This document shows, piece by piece, positions 8,786 to 18,156 of a stretch of DNA of 63,715 nt. This DNA is from an uncultured Candidatus Actinomarina sp. (GTDB lineage Bacteria; Actinomycetota; Acidimicrobiia; Actinomarinales; Actinomarinaceae), in assembly GCA_902555055.1 (NCBI GenBank), contig CACDQN010000001.1, positions 103,820 through 167,534 of the forward strand, written 5' to 3'. Position numbers and translations under genes: made by a program. Position 1 is the stretch's first letter. Each line of letters opens with the position of its first letter. Below the pieces are notes generated by a model. It saw only the letters and a program-made list of their open reading frames with translations. It had not been told where the DNA came from and did no database searches.

Positions 8786-9808
8786 ATGGAAATTTTATTT
8801 TATGCTGTAGTTGTTTTACTATTAGCCGCAAATTTATATTTTGTAACACGGGAAAATGATAGTGACGAAAAAGAAGATGAATATTTAATAAAGGGAATTG
8901 TTAGTGAACTTATAGATAATGAAGAATCACAAATTAATAAACTATTAAATAAGTCAGATCAAACTGTAAGAGAGTTTCTAGAAAAAACAGGTGAAATAAA
9001 AAGTTCAATTACAGGTGTTGATCAACAAACTAGAAACTTGATATCAGTACTTAATAACAACCAAAGTAGGGGTCAATGGGCTGAATTTCAAGTCGAAGAC
9101 TTACTTGGAGTTATGGAGTATAAAGACGGAATTCACTATGAGACTCAAAAAATTATGAGTAGTGGAAATAAACCCGACTTTACTTTCTATCTTCCTGATG
9201 ACAAAACGATTAATATGGACTCTAAATTTCCTTTAACAATTTATATGGAAATATCAAAATTGAACAGAGATTTAGAAGATGATTCTTTAGATGAGATTTC
9301 TAGAAGAGAAATTACAGATTTAATAAAAATTAAAAATAAAGAGTTTTTAGATCGAGCAATAAAGAACAAAATTGACGAAACTTCAACAAGAGAAGGATAT
9401 ATATCTCCGGAAGAAGATACTGTTGATTTTGTTTTGATGTATATACCCTTGGAAAATCTGTATCATTTTCTTCTTACATCAACCATAGGAGCAAAGAATA
9501 CTCCAGTAATCCAATATGCCTTCGCTCAAAAAGTAATCTTGGTAAGCCCCCAAACTCTTATGGCATATTTAGAAACTATAAGACACTCAATGAAATTATT
9601 TAGCTTACAGACCGATACAAAAAATATTTTGTCAACTCATGAAAAAGTAAAGATCGAAATAAGAAAGTTTATAGATTCATTTGATGAAACTACAAAAAAA
9701 CTAGATCAGACCGTTAAAGCTTTTGACTCTTTAAAAACAACTCGTGTAAACAAACTAGAAAAGTCATTTGAAGAACTGGACGAGGTAAATAAGAAACTTA
9801 GTGACTAG
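8786..9808 (+). CDS. rmuC: RmuC-family DNA recombination protein
   Basis: 340 residues. An N-terminal membrane helix (residues ~2-19) is followed by a polar, coiled-coil-prone region to about residue 85, then the RmuC core: RGQWAEFQVEDLL near 92, the nuclease-fold segment KPDFTFYLPD...NMDSKFPL near 127-150, and VLMYIPLENLY...VSPQTLMAYL near 213-262. RmuC limits inversions at short inverted repeats in E. coli and has a PD-(D/E)XK-like core. The C-terminus is again coiled coil. It is shorter than E. coli RmuC (about 475). The TAG stop shares the palindrome CTAG with the convergent gene's stop. Confidence 0.88.
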   Translation: MEILFYAVVVLLLAANLYFVTRENDSDEKEDEYLIKGIVSELIDNEESQINKLLNKSDQTVREFLEKTGEIKSSITGVDQQTRNLISVLNNNQSRGQWAEFQVEDLLGVMEYKDGIHYETQKIMSSGNKPDFTFYLPDDKTINMDSKFPLTIYMEISKLNRDLEDDSLDEISRREITDLIKIKNKEFLDRAIKNKIDETSTREGYISPEEDTVDFVLMYIPLENLYHFLLTSTIGAKNTPVIQYAFAQKVILVSPQTLMAYLETIRHSMKLFSLQTDTKNILSTHEKVKIEIRKFIDSFDETTKKLDQTVKAFDSLKTTRVNKLEKSFEELDEVNKKLSD

Positions 9809-10197
9809 TAATTATCAGATAGCCTTGTAACTACCATTATGCACTTATCATCAATAAAATCTTTATTTTCTTGGGTTAACATATTAGATACATCTTCACT
9901 TTCTGCACCAGGCTGATACCAAAAATGATCGTATCCTTCTTCAACTAATTCTTTCGTGATACTAAGTCCAATCTCTGGTGGGACTACAAAATTAATAATC
10001 GAGGGATGATAGGGCAGATCTTGCACCCTCGAGTATGTTTTTAATCCAGCAATATAATCTTCTTTATCGTTAATGGGTACAACATTGTAGTTTTTTTCCA
10101 ATAGATCAAGAAGAATTTTATTTCCGTACTTATTTTTATTATTACTAGCACCAACTAAGGCAATTAGATTATTTTTATCTTTTAAGGAATCAATCAA
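9805..10197 (-). CDS. CoA-binding domain protein (YccU-like)
   Basis: 130 residues made of a single Rossmann-type CoA_binding_2 domain: LVGASNNKNKYGNKILLDLLEKN near residues 13-35, VVPIND near 39, and FVVPPEI near 70, with FWYQPGAES near 95 in place of the usual WLQPG. Similar small proteins bind CoA in structural studies, but no reaction is known. The start is TTG, placed directly after the stop of the acyl-CoA dehydrogenase, which suggests translation coupled to it and a link to acyl-CoA metabolism. Confidence 0.75.
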   Translation of the reverse strand: MIDSLKDKNNLIALVGASNNKNKYGNKILLDLLEKNYNVVPINDKEDYIAGLKTYSRVQDLPYHPSIINFVVPPEIGLSITKELVEEGYDHFWYQPGAESEDVSNMLTQENKDFIDDKCIMVVTRLSDNY

Positions 10198-11985
10198 TTA
10201 AAAATTTTCAGCCTTAATATTGTACAAGTCTTCTTTTCCTGCAGTGACTGCAGAAGCATAACCTGATGCAAGCGGTAAAAGTTGTTCAATATAAAATTTA
10301 GATAGTGTAATTTTTTCAGAGTAGTATTCATCGCCAGTTTCTTCATATTTTTTTGTAGCTAATAAAGCAGCTTTGCCCATATAATATCCACCTAATACTT
10401 GTCCAAACATTTTTATGTAAGGTGAAGCACCTGCGCTAGCATCAATAAGTTCACCTTCTAGCATTTTTGATCCAAGCCAAAGGGTAACTTCAGAGAGTTT
10501 ATCTACTTCTACTTTTAGTTTTTCCGACATTGATAAAAGAACATCACCTGCTTGACTCATCTCTTCAATAACACTGTTGACATCTCCTAAGAGCCTTTGC
10601 ATAGCCTGCCCACTATCAAGAGGAAGCTTTCTAAATATTAGATCTAATGCCTGAATGCCGTTTGTGCCCTCATATATTGGAGCTATTCGAGCATCTCGAA
10701 GATATTGAGCAACTCCAGTTTCTTCTACATAACCCATTCCGCCATAAACTTGAATAGCAATTGACGACAACTCAACACCAAGGTCGGAAATCCATGCTTT
10801 AGTTATTGGTGTTAAGATTCCACACCTCTCTTCACCAAACTCTTTTAGCTCCCCTTCACCAAAGTACTCTAAATCTAACATGAGTTGATTGTCATACATT
10901 AGATATCTCATTGCATCAACATATGATTTAATAGTTAAAAGCATTCTCCTTACATCAGCATGATCCATAATCGTAGAATTTTTGGCATCTTCTTTTGACA
11001 TTCCAACAGGTCTTCCCTGAACTCTATCACGAGCATATTGAGCTGCGCCTTGAAGTGCTCCAGAAGCACATGCTAAGCCTTGTCCACCAACCCACACCCT
11101 TGCTTCGTTCATCATTGTAAACATGTAGGTTAATCCTCTGTTCTCTTCTCCAACTAAGTAACCAACAGATCCGTCATACTCCATTACACAAGTTGGACTT
11201 GCATGAATACCAAGTTTTTCCTCAATTGAAATACATGAAACATTATTATTTTCACCCAAACTTCCATCGTCATTAACATGAAATTTTGGAACAATAAACA
11301 TAGATATTCCTTTTGTTCCCTCTGGTGATCCTGGAACTTTTGCTAAAACAAGATGGACAATATTTTCTGTCATATTATGCTCACCAAAAGTTATCCAAAC
11401 TTTTGTACCTGTAATTTTATAAGTACCATCTTCCTGTGGCTCTGCTTTTGTGGTGATGGTGCCTAGATCAGATCCTGATTGAGGTTCACTCAGATTCATA
11501 GTTCCGGTCCATTCTCCAGAAACTAATTTAGGTAAAAATTTATCTTTCTGTTCTTGGCTTCCATGAAAATTAATAGCAGAAATTGCTCCTGCACTAAGCC
11601 CTGGAGCCAATCCAAAAGCTAGGTTAGCAGTACTTAGGATTTCTAAAGTTCCTCCAGATAAAGTGATTGGCATACCTCCACCACCGATTTCTTCAGGTAG
11701 TGAGATTGATGCCCACCCAGCATCAGAAAATTTCTTATAAGCATCTACAAATTCTTCTGGCATAGTAACTACGCCATTGTCTATGGTAGCTCCTCGTTGA
11801 TCACCTATAGCGTTAATTGGAGCTAGGACTTCTTCAGAGAACTTTGCACATTCTTCCATTGTTGGCACAACAATATCTGCAGAGAAATCGCTAAAGGCAG
11901 ATATTTTATTTAATATATTGTATGAATCAATTACTTCATAACCAAAAACTATGTCTTTAACGGGAGCTTTGTATGCAACAGCCAT
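10198..11985 (-). CDS. acyl-CoA dehydrogenase, large C-terminal-domain type
   Basis: 595 residues, ATG start. FAD-dependent alpha,beta-dehydrogenation of an acyl-CoA, passing electrons to ETF. Motifs: SLPEEIGGGG near residue 95, NLSEPQSGSDLG near 165 (FAD and substrate loop), KVWITFGEHN near 195, and the catalytic base E439 in IYEGTNGIQALD. An extra C-terminal domain of about 150 residues marks the FadE5-like long form common in actinobacteria and proteobacteria rather than the 380-residue classical form. Chain-length preference cannot be read. It forms a two-gene unit with the CoA-binding protein. Confidence 0.93.
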   Translation of the reverse strand: MAVAYKAPVKDIVFGYEVIDSYNILNKISAFSDFSADIVVPTMEECAKFSEEVLAPINAIGDQRGATIDNGVVTMPEEFVDAYKKFSDAGWASISLPEEIGGGGMPITLSGGTLEILSTANLAFGLAPGLSAGAISAINFHGSQEQKDKFLPKLVSGEWTGTMNLSEPQSGSDLGTITTKAEPQEDGTYKITGTKVWITFGEHNMTENIVHLVLAKVPGSPEGTKGISMFIVPKFHVNDDGSLGENNNVSCISIEEKLGIHASPTCVMEYDGSVGYLVGEENRGLTYMFTMMNEARVWVGGQGLACASGALQGAAQYARDRVQGRPVGMSKEDAKNSTIMDHADVRRMLLTIKSYVDAMRYLMYDNQLMLDLEYFGEGELKEFGEERCGILTPITKAWISDLGVELSSIAIQVYGGMGYVEETGVAQYLRDARIAPIYEGTNGIQALDLIFRKLPLDSGQAMQRLLGDVNSVIEEMSQAGDVLLSMSEKLKVEVDKLSEVTLWLGSKMLEGELIDASAGASPYIKMFGQVLGGYYMGKAALLATKKYEETGDEYYSEKITLSKFYIEQLLPLASGYASAVTAGKEDLYNIKAENF

Positions 11986-12026
11986 AGATATTATCTTAGT
12001 CTAAATATTTAAAAACACTAAATCGA

Positions 12027-12878
12027 TTACCTTGGGTTGATCTCTACTAACTTACTTATTTCATCTATCATTTTTAAACTGGGCTTGTCATTAGTTCCAG
12101 CGACTATTGCACCAGCTGCACATGCTTTTTTCACTGAATCAATAACATCTTCAATTCCAAATGCAGAGATATAGGCCGCAGTAGCATCACCAGCACCTGT
12201 TGCATTAATTGTTTTGAAGTCAGGTGGCACAATTTCTAACACACCATCTGAACTCAGTAGTCTTGCAGGCAAGTTAGAAGAGGTAAGTAATATCCATTTT
12301 GCCATTCCCCTTTCAAGTATTTCATTTGCTTCTCTTACTTCAATTTCATTTTTGCTAACCACTAAAAAATCGATTTCATAATCAATTTCTTCTTCATAGC
12401 CAGCTTGAGTAAGAAAAATATCATTATTTTGTTTAACTTTTTTTAGTTCTTCCTTAACATATTTAATCGAATACCTATCAATTAACAAAGAGTCGTAGGT
12501 TTGAATATTATTTAGATTACTCCAGTTACTTTTCTCATAGCCTGAAGAGATAATAGTTCTTTCACCACTTTCATCTATATAAATTGAACAAGTTGGTGTT
12601 ATCGTATTGTCCTTGATAATATCTTTATGAACGATTTCTAAATTATTTAAGTGTTCAACTAAATAATTTCCTAACTCATCATTGCCAATACTGTTTCCTC
12701 TTACTGCAGTATTGATTTTCCACATTGCAATATTTTCAGCACAGTTTATTGCAGTTCCTCCAGGCCGAATAAAATATTTTTTACTTTGTATATCTCCACC
12801 CGGGCTTGGAAGTTTTTCTATAAAGTAAACTAAGTCTGGATTTAATGACCCAAAACAAAGAACATTTTTAAATGACAT
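12027..12878 (-). CDS. PfkB/ribokinase-family sugar or nucleoside kinase
   Basis: 283 residues, ATG start. Family features are the N-terminal GSLNPDLVYFIEKLPSPGG near residues 10-28 (first PfkB glycine motif), RPGGTAINCAENIAMW near 38-53, and the C-terminal anion hole with catalytic aspartate TINATGAGDATAAYISAF near 225-242. Enzymes of this family phosphorylate a hydroxymethyl group of sugars or nucleosides. Nothing fixes the substrate. It stands alone between the lipoprotein gene and the acyl-CoA dehydrogenase. Confidence 0.8.
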   Translation of the reverse strand: MSFKNVLCFGSLNPDLVYFIEKLPSPGGDIQSKKYFIRPGGTAINCAENIAMWKINTAVRGNSIGNDELGNYLVEHLNNLEIVHKDIIKDNTITPTCSIYIDESGERTIISSGYEKSNWSNLNNIQTYDSLLIDRYSIKYVKEELKKVKQNNDIFLTQAGYEEEIDYEIDFLVVSKNEIEVREANEILERGMAKWILLTSSNLPARLLSSDGVLEIVPPDFKTINATGAGDATAAYISAFGIEDVIDSVKKACAAGAIVAGTNDKPSLKMIDEISKLVEINPR

Positions 12879-12903
12879 TATTTCTATTTTTTAATTAAAA
12901 ATC

Positions 12904-14871
12904 TTAGACTAAGCCACTAATTATTGCACCAGCTACAAGAATGGCAATATAACTAAATAAACCGCCAATAATTGCTCCAAACTTCATAGCTTTAGATATA
13001 TTGCTTGGACCTGCAAGGTGATACGTTAAAACTCCAAAAAATGGAACCAAGTATACAATTGCAAGCCATACATATTTCATTCCACCTTGAACTTTGTCAT
13101 TAGTGTCAATATCTTTGATTGCTAAAGCTGCCCATGCTGCATACAACACAAACGGCATTAGATATCCATATAGTTGAAATAACAACTGCCACAAGGTTGG
13201 ACTTGAAATAGGTACTCCGCTCATAATTATCTCCTTTTCTGCTTTGTAGTAATTTTCAAAATCTTTTTCTAATAACTCAAAAGGAATTTCTATTTCCTTG
13301 GTATTTGGTATATAAAATAAGTTTATTGCAGGTGAGGGTGCAGATATATCCTGAAACTCCATAGTTACTTGTTCTTTTGGCCAAGGATATTCTTTATATA
13401 AATTTTTATCAAGATTTGCTGTTTGAGCATCAGCAAAAAACCCGGCAAGCATCATTAACCCTGAAGGATCTCCCTGCAAAGGAAGTCTTGCTAGTAAATT
13501 TGACGAGTTTAAATTACTACAGTTATGGAGTTGTTCAAGCATCGGAGGAGTACTTGTTTGATAAATATTTTCTTCAAAACAATTACCAGGACCCCACGGA
13601 CCAGCAAGTGCTAAATCTGTATACCCAGAATCAAGAACTACATTATTTTTAACATGTACATGTTGCGAAAAATATAAATTGGCATCAAGCATAGGACTTG
13701 CAACAATACCGTACCTGTTGTGGTTAATTACAAGATTCTTTTCAATTACATCTCCTACTCTTCCAGGAACAACAATTCCCATGCCTTTAGCAACAAGTCC
13801 AAATCTATTTGTCGGAGCTTCATAGTTATTATTATCTATTACTAAGTTGCCAACAATAGTTGTTTCACGACCAGGGGGGTTTAATTCTGAGTCAAGAGTA
13901 TTGGGTACAATGCCGGACATATTATCTCTCCATATATTATTAAATAGATATAAATGGCCCCCTGCATTCGTTCCGGAATACCCCAATGCATTACCTTCAA
14001 CTACATTATTAAAAATAAGAGAATTACATGGATAGCATTGTCCAATATAGATACCACTGTCCGGATGTCCAGATGCGTATACATTATCAAATACACCATC
14101 AGTTGAGTCAAATGCATACACTCCGTAATCTCCATTATTGTAAACAGTAAGATATGAACCTCTAAATCCTTTAGCGCCATTCCAGTAGACTCCATTTAAA
14201 GAAAAGTTTCTAACTGATAAGTTTTCAACAGTAACTCCATCAGTGTCATAAATCTGTATCCCATTCTCTCTCATGAACTCACCGTCAATAATCACCTTAT
14301 TTCTATTAGTTCCCCTGATAGTAAGGTAAGAAGTTGTAATAGTTACACTTTCGTTATAAACCCCTTCATTAATTAAAATCAAATCACCTTCTATAGCGGC
14401 GTCAACTGCATCTTGAATATTTGAAAAATTTTTAGATTCGCCTACCTCTAACACATTCTTACTTAACTCTACGATTATCTTTTCTGGCTCTGCTGTGTAT
14501 TCCACATCACCAACAATAATTGTTCCAACCATTCCTTTGTTGTTAGTTCCGTGGTAAGGGCAATAATATTCATAAACTCCAGGTTCATCAAAGGTATGTT
14601 CGTATTGATCTCCTTTTGTGATTATTCCATACTCAAAATAATCGGATGAAATAGCCTGCCAAGACCCATCACTTGCTATTACATTATGATTGTTAGCACC
14701 ACCAGATTCCCAAATTACAGTTGTTCCAGGCTCAACTCTTAGTACTTTTGGAGAAAACTCATCATCAACAACTTTGACAATTTGCGGGTCAATGCTAGCT
14801 GCGCTTTCAGACCCGCACGCAAATAGTAGTAAAAAAGTAGATAGAAGAACTAATTTAAGAAACTTGCTCAT
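12904..14871 (-). CDS. lipoprotein with cupredoxin, right-handed beta-helix and C-terminal membrane domain
   Basis: 655 residues from the ATG at 14871; an upstream TTG at 14895 is in frame but lies inside the SDR gene. A lipoprotein signal ends in LLLFACGS, with the lipid-bearing cysteine near residue 19. Residues ~30-120 form a plastocyanin-like domain with all four type 1 copper ligands: His in NNHNV and Cys, His and Met in YYCPYHGTNNKGMVG. Residues ~145-430 are repeats of the GI.ENN/VVxGN kind, a NosD-like parallel beta-helix. The last ~95 residues hold three membrane helices, the first two resembling the PLDc_N helical hairpin. The protein is thus tethered at both ends on the outer face. 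Function unknown; electron transfer or cell-surface polysaccharide binding are possible. Confidence 0.7.
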   Translation of the reverse strand: MSKFLKLVLLSTFLLLFACGSESAASIDPQIVKVVDDEFSPKVLRVEPGTTVIWESGGANNHNVIASDGSWQAISSDYFEYGIITKGDQYEHTFDEPGVYEYYCPYHGTNNKGMVGTIIVGDVEYTAEPEKIIVELSKNVLEVGESKNFSNIQDAVDAAIEGDLILINEGVYNESVTITTSYLTIRGTNRNKVIIDGEFMRENGIQIYDTDGVTVENLSVRNFSLNGVYWNGAKGFRGSYLTVYNNGDYGVYAFDSTDGVFDNVYASGHPDSGIYIGQCYPCNSLIFNNVVEGNALGYSGTNAGGHLYLFNNIWRDNMSGIVPNTLDSELNPPGRETTIVGNLVIDNNNYEAPTNRFGLVAKGMGIVVPGRVGDVIEKNLVINHNRYGIVASPMLDANLYFSQHVHVKNNVVLDSGYTDLALAGPWGPGNCFEENIYQTSTPPMLEQLHNCSNLNSSNLLARLPLQGDPSGLMMLAGFFADAQTANLDKNLYKEYPWPKEQVTMEFQDISAPSPAINLFYIPNTKEIEIPFELLEKDFENYYKAEKEIIMSGVPISSPTLWQLLFQLYGYLMPFVLYAAWAALAIKDIDTNDKVQGGMKYVWLAIVYLVPFFGVLTYHLAGPSNISKAMKFGAIIGGLFSYIAILVAGAIISGLV

Positions 14872-14876
14872 ACCGA

Positions 14877-15728
14877 TTATAAAGCTTGAATCCAATCTTC
14901 AGGATTATCATCGACAAAAAAGTCTGAAACTAGTGTCGCATCGGGGTCAATAGCATACTGATCAAAATCAGTAACCCCTTCTTCTTCTAGAACATCTTGG
15001 TCTAAAAAGAAATTTCCAGTACAGGTTGAGGAATCTCTTTTTAATACCGCATAGGCAGCATCCGCATAGATAGAAGGCTTTCGAGAACCTTTAATTAATT
15101 CAGATCCAATTACATTTCTAACAGCTGCTGTATCGAGAGAAGTTCTTGGCCACAAACAGTTAGAAGCTACATTATATTTTTGTAATTCTTCAGCCAGTCC
15201 ATGAGCAACAAGAGACATTCCGTATTTTGCTGTTGTATAAGCCAGGGTTAACCCAAACCACTTTCTATCAATATCAATTGGTGGAGATAGAGTTAAAATA
15301 TGAGGGTTGTTACCTTCTTTAAGATGAGGGATACATTTTTGGCTTAACATAAAGGTCCCCCTTACATTGATATTATGCATTAGATCGTATCTTTTCATAG
15401 GGGTATTGATTGTATCGGTTAAATGAATAGCACTTGCATTATTAATACAAATGTCTATTCCGCCAAACTTTTCTACAGCTTGAGCAACAGCACTTTCTAC
15501 TTGTTCTTCAAACCTTATGTCACAAACAACAGGTAAAGCAGTACCGCCAACTTCTTCTATTTCTTTAGCAGCAGTAAAAATGGTACCTGGAAGTGTTGGG
15601 TGAGGCTCAGTTGTTTTAGCAAGTATTACAACATTCGCTCCATCTTTTCCTAATGCTTTTGCGATTTCAAGACCTACACCCCTTGATCCGCCACTCATGA
15701 TTATTGTTTTGTTTTTAAAATTTGTCAT
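14877..15728 (-). CDS. short-chain dehydrogenase/reductase, HSDL2-like
   Basis: 283 residues, ATG start. Classical Rossmann features: SGGSRGVGLEIA near residues 12-23 for NAD(P), DIRFEEQV near 70, INNASA near 95 (NNAG variant), and the catalytic pair Y-x3-K in AYTTAKYGMSL near 164-168. The C-terminal segment around FFLDQDVLEEEGV and the final PDATLVSDFFVDD match the HSDL2 / NAD(P)-dependent oxidoreductase subgroup in which the active-site lid is extended. The substrate is unknown, although relatives act in lipid metabolism. It lies between aceA and the lipoprotein gene, 12 and 5 bases away. Confidence 0.85.
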   Translation of the reverse strand: MTNFKNKTIIMSGGSRGVGLEIAKALGKDGANVVILAKTTEPHPTLPGTIFTAAKEIEEVGGTALPVVCDIRFEEQVESAVAQAVEKFGGIDICINNASAIHLTDTINTPMKRYDLMHNINVRGTFMLSQKCIPHLKEGNNPHILTLSPPIDIDRKWFGLTLAYTTAKYGMSLVAHGLAEELQKYNVASNCLWPRTSLDTAAVRNVIGSELIKGSRKPSIYADAAYAVLKRDSSTCTGNFFLDQDVLEEEGVTDFDQYAIDPDATLVSDFFVDDNPEDWIQAL

Positions 15729-15740
15729 AGATATATTCTA

Positions 15741-17000
15741 TTAAAACTGATCAGTTTCTGTAGAGTCTTTTGTTGAAAGTAATTCGGATTCTTCGCCTAA
15801 AAGAACCTCTCCAATAGTTTCGTAGTAATTACTGCCAACTTCTTGCTGGTGCTTTATAGCGGTGTATCCTTCTTTTGATAGTTTTATTTCTTTTTCCTGA
15901 AGGCTTACAATTGCGCTCATGTCCCCGCCTTTATAATTTTTTGCCAGTTCATACATTGAGCTTGCTAATGAGTGAAAACCAGCAAGTGACACAAATTGCA
16001 GTTTGTATCCAAGTTCAAATAGCTTTTTTTGAAATTCTTTTATATCACTTTCATTAAATTTCCCAATCCAGTTAAAAGAAGGAGAACAATTATAAGCTAG
16101 TATTTTATTTGGAAACACCTTTTTGATTTCATCAGCAAATTCTTTAGCAAACCCTAGGTCCGGTGTATTTGTTTCGCACCATATAACATCAGCATATTCG
16201 GAATATCTCAAAGCTTTTTTTATAGCCAACCCATGGTTATCTTTAATTGAAAAATAGCCATCACTAGTTCTTTTATTACTTAAAAATTCTCTATCATCGT
16301 CATCAAAATCGGAAGTGATTAAAGAAGCGTGTAGTGCGTCGGTTCTTGCAATTAGAAGAACAGGGCTTCCAAGTACATCTGATGCAAGCCGTGAAGAATT
16401 TAATTTTTTTATGTACTCATGAGTAGGAATTACTACCTTGCCTCCCATATGACCACATTTTTTTTCAGAAGCAAGTTGGTCTTCAAAATGTAAACCAGAC
16501 ACACCAGCTTTAATAAATTGTGAAGTTAAATTAAAGACACTATAAACACCACCAAAACCTGACTCAGCATCAGCAACAATAGGAGGCAAGACACCTTCTT
16601 TATGTTCAGAAATTTTTCTAACGAGAGTATTGTTGATTTTATTAATAAAATTAGGCGTTGAGTTAGATGGATAGAGTGAAAGGTCAGGGTAAGTATTTTC
16701 ACCATTATTACTTTCTGCAGCAACTTGCCAGCCACTTATATAAATAATTTCGTAACTAAGATTAAACATCTGCACAGCCTGTTGTGTTGTAGCTGCACCT
16801 AATCCTGAAACCCAACAATCGTCTCTTTGAAGTAAGTTTAGTAAAGACTTAGACCCTTCTTCTGAAATAGTATTTACAACCCGGAAGGGACTCCTTAGCG
16901 AACTAATACCATTAGCATCGTAGTCTCTTTTAATATTGTCCCATCTTGGATCGGAAAGGTAAGAATCTACACTTTCTAAGCTATCAAAATTGTTATTCAT
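15741..17000 (-). CDS. aceA: isocitrate lyase
   Basis: 419 residues, ATG start. Cleaves isocitrate to succinate and glyoxylate. The signature KKCGHMGGKV carries catalytic C182; GWQVAAE near residue 90, DAESGFGG near 145, ARTDA near 218 and YNCSPSFNW near 305 are the other substrate and Mg sites. Length fits the ~430-residue bacterial class. With the acyl-CoA dehydrogenase nearby it suggests growth on two-carbon units from fatty acids or acetate, but malate synthase is not in the window. It is the seventh gene of the run starting at coxB, four bases after the previous stop. Confidence 0.95.
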   Translation of the reverse strand: MNNNFDSLESVDSYLSDPRWDNIKRDYDANGISSLRSPFRVVNTISEEGSKSLLNLLQRDDCWVSGLGAATTQQAVQMFNLSYEIIYISGWQVAAESNNGENTYPDLSLYPSNSTPNFINKINNTLVRKISEHKEGVLPPIVADAESGFGGVYSVFNLTSQFIKAGVSGLHFEDQLASEKKCGHMGGKVVIPTHEYIKKLNSSRLASDVLGSPVLLIARTDALHASLITSDFDDDDREFLSNKRTSDGYFSIKDNHGLAIKKALRYSEYADVIWCETNTPDLGFAKEFADEIKKVFPNKILAYNCSPSFNWIGKFNESDIKEFQKKLFELGYKLQFVSLAGFHSLASSMYELAKNYKGGDMSAIVSLQEKEIKLSKEGYTAIKHQQEVGSNYYETIGEVLLGEESELLSTKDSTETDQF

Positions 17001-17003
17001 TTA

Positions 17004-18137
17004 TTAATGCTGACTTGCTGCAACGCTTGCAATAATAATAATTAGAGTTAACACTCCAGCAGAAGCGATAATAACTTCACTTCTAGTTATTTTAATTTTT
17101 GGAGCAGAACTCATAACACTCGCAAATAACAAAATTGCTGCAGAAATTATTAGTGCAAAAAGAGGAGCATATTCATGAAAGTTAAGAAAAATTTGAGCAA
17201 TAGCTACCGCAATAATACCACCCACCACTATTGAGCCAAGAGGTATAACAATTGACCCGACTATCCTGCTCCGAATCTTATTTGCTTCAAGATCTTCATA
17301 TCTATCCAGTCCCTTAGGAACTCCAAGAAGCATTGAAATTATAGAAACTAAAGCTTGGATAATGGATGAAAGGATAACTATTCTCCATAAAGCTCCACTG
17401 ACACTTATTAAGTTAACAACCGGATCTTCTGGAAGAATTCCTTCAATTCTTTGACCAATACTACTTATAACATAAAAAGCGGTAGAAGAGCCAAAAACTA
17501 GACCCAGCCCTGCCCCGGTGTAGATTGACTCTCTGTCTGTTGTTAGTACTCCAAATCCTTCAAAATTTGAGTCAAGAATTTTTTTCAGATTTAGTGAGTT
17601 CAAAATACTAAAAAATGCTGTAGAAAGAGATACGATCGATACAAATGCTACTGGGTTATATTCAGCAATCAAGTTCTGTGTTTCAGCTTCAAGAATGAGT
17701 CCATCGTATAAGTAAGAACTTGCTATAAGACCTTGAATAAACCCCGCAACTACCCCAAAACCTATCCCGTATCTTAGAGATTTAATTATTTTTTGACTTA
17801 TTGTCACAGGAGGAGGTATATCTTCTACCATCACTGCAATTGAGGAAGAAGTTTCCTGATTTATATTTTCTTCAAATTCTGGTTCTTCAAGTTGTTCTTC
17901 TACAGTTTCACCATGACTATTAGGACTACTGATTGCTTCATTTGCAGCTTCTTCTACTACATCAACTTCTTCGTTAGAAACAGGAAGGGGATTAATAGCC
18001 TCACCACCAGACCAACTATTTAGTATATCCGCTGGAGTTACTCCAGAGGATTCAGCTCTTGCTTGAATTGATCTAGATAAAAGCTCTAAAGGTATCCCAC
18101 TGGAACTACTCAATTGTTCTAATTGTTTTTCATCCAT
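17004..18137 (-). CDS. unknown multi-pass membrane protein with acidic N-terminal region
   Basis: 377 residues, ATG start. I do not recognise a named family. Residues 1-45 form a short helical module (LEQLSSSSGIPLELLSRSI, then ARAESSGVTPADILNSW), ending in WSGGE; 46-110 are low-complexity and strongly acidic. From about residue 118 there are roughly eight hydrophobic segments, several with Gly-x-Gly patterns, to the C-terminus. It sits between ctaG and aceA on the same strand with 19- and 3-base gaps, so it is probably co-transcribed with the cytochrome oxidase genes. The N-terminal module looks like a protein-docking or targeting element attached to a membrane domain. Confidence 0.6.
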   Translation of the reverse strand: MDEKQLEQLSSSSGIPLELLSRSIQARAESSGVTPADILNSWSGGEAINPLPVSNEEVDVVEEAANEAISSPNSHGETVEEQLEEPEFEENINQETSSSIAVMVEDIPPPVTISQKIIKSLRYGIGFGVVAGFIQGLIASSYLYDGLILEAETQNLIAEYNPVAFVSIVSLSTAFFSILNSLNLKKILDSNFEGFGVLTTDRESIYTGAGLGLVFGSSTAFYVISSIGQRIEGILPEDPVVNLISVSGALWRIVILSSIIQALVSIISMLLGVPKGLDRYEDLEANKIRSRIVGSIVIPLGSIVVGGIIAVAIAQIFLNFHEYAPLFALIISAAILLFASVMSSAPKIKITRSEVIIASAGVLTLIIIIASVAASQH

Positions 18138-18156
18138 TTTAAAAATCTATATAATT

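Noticed and set aside
13377-13652. 91-residue open frame on the plus strand
   Set aside because: Antisense to the beta-helix lipoprotein, no ribosome site and no recognisable domain.
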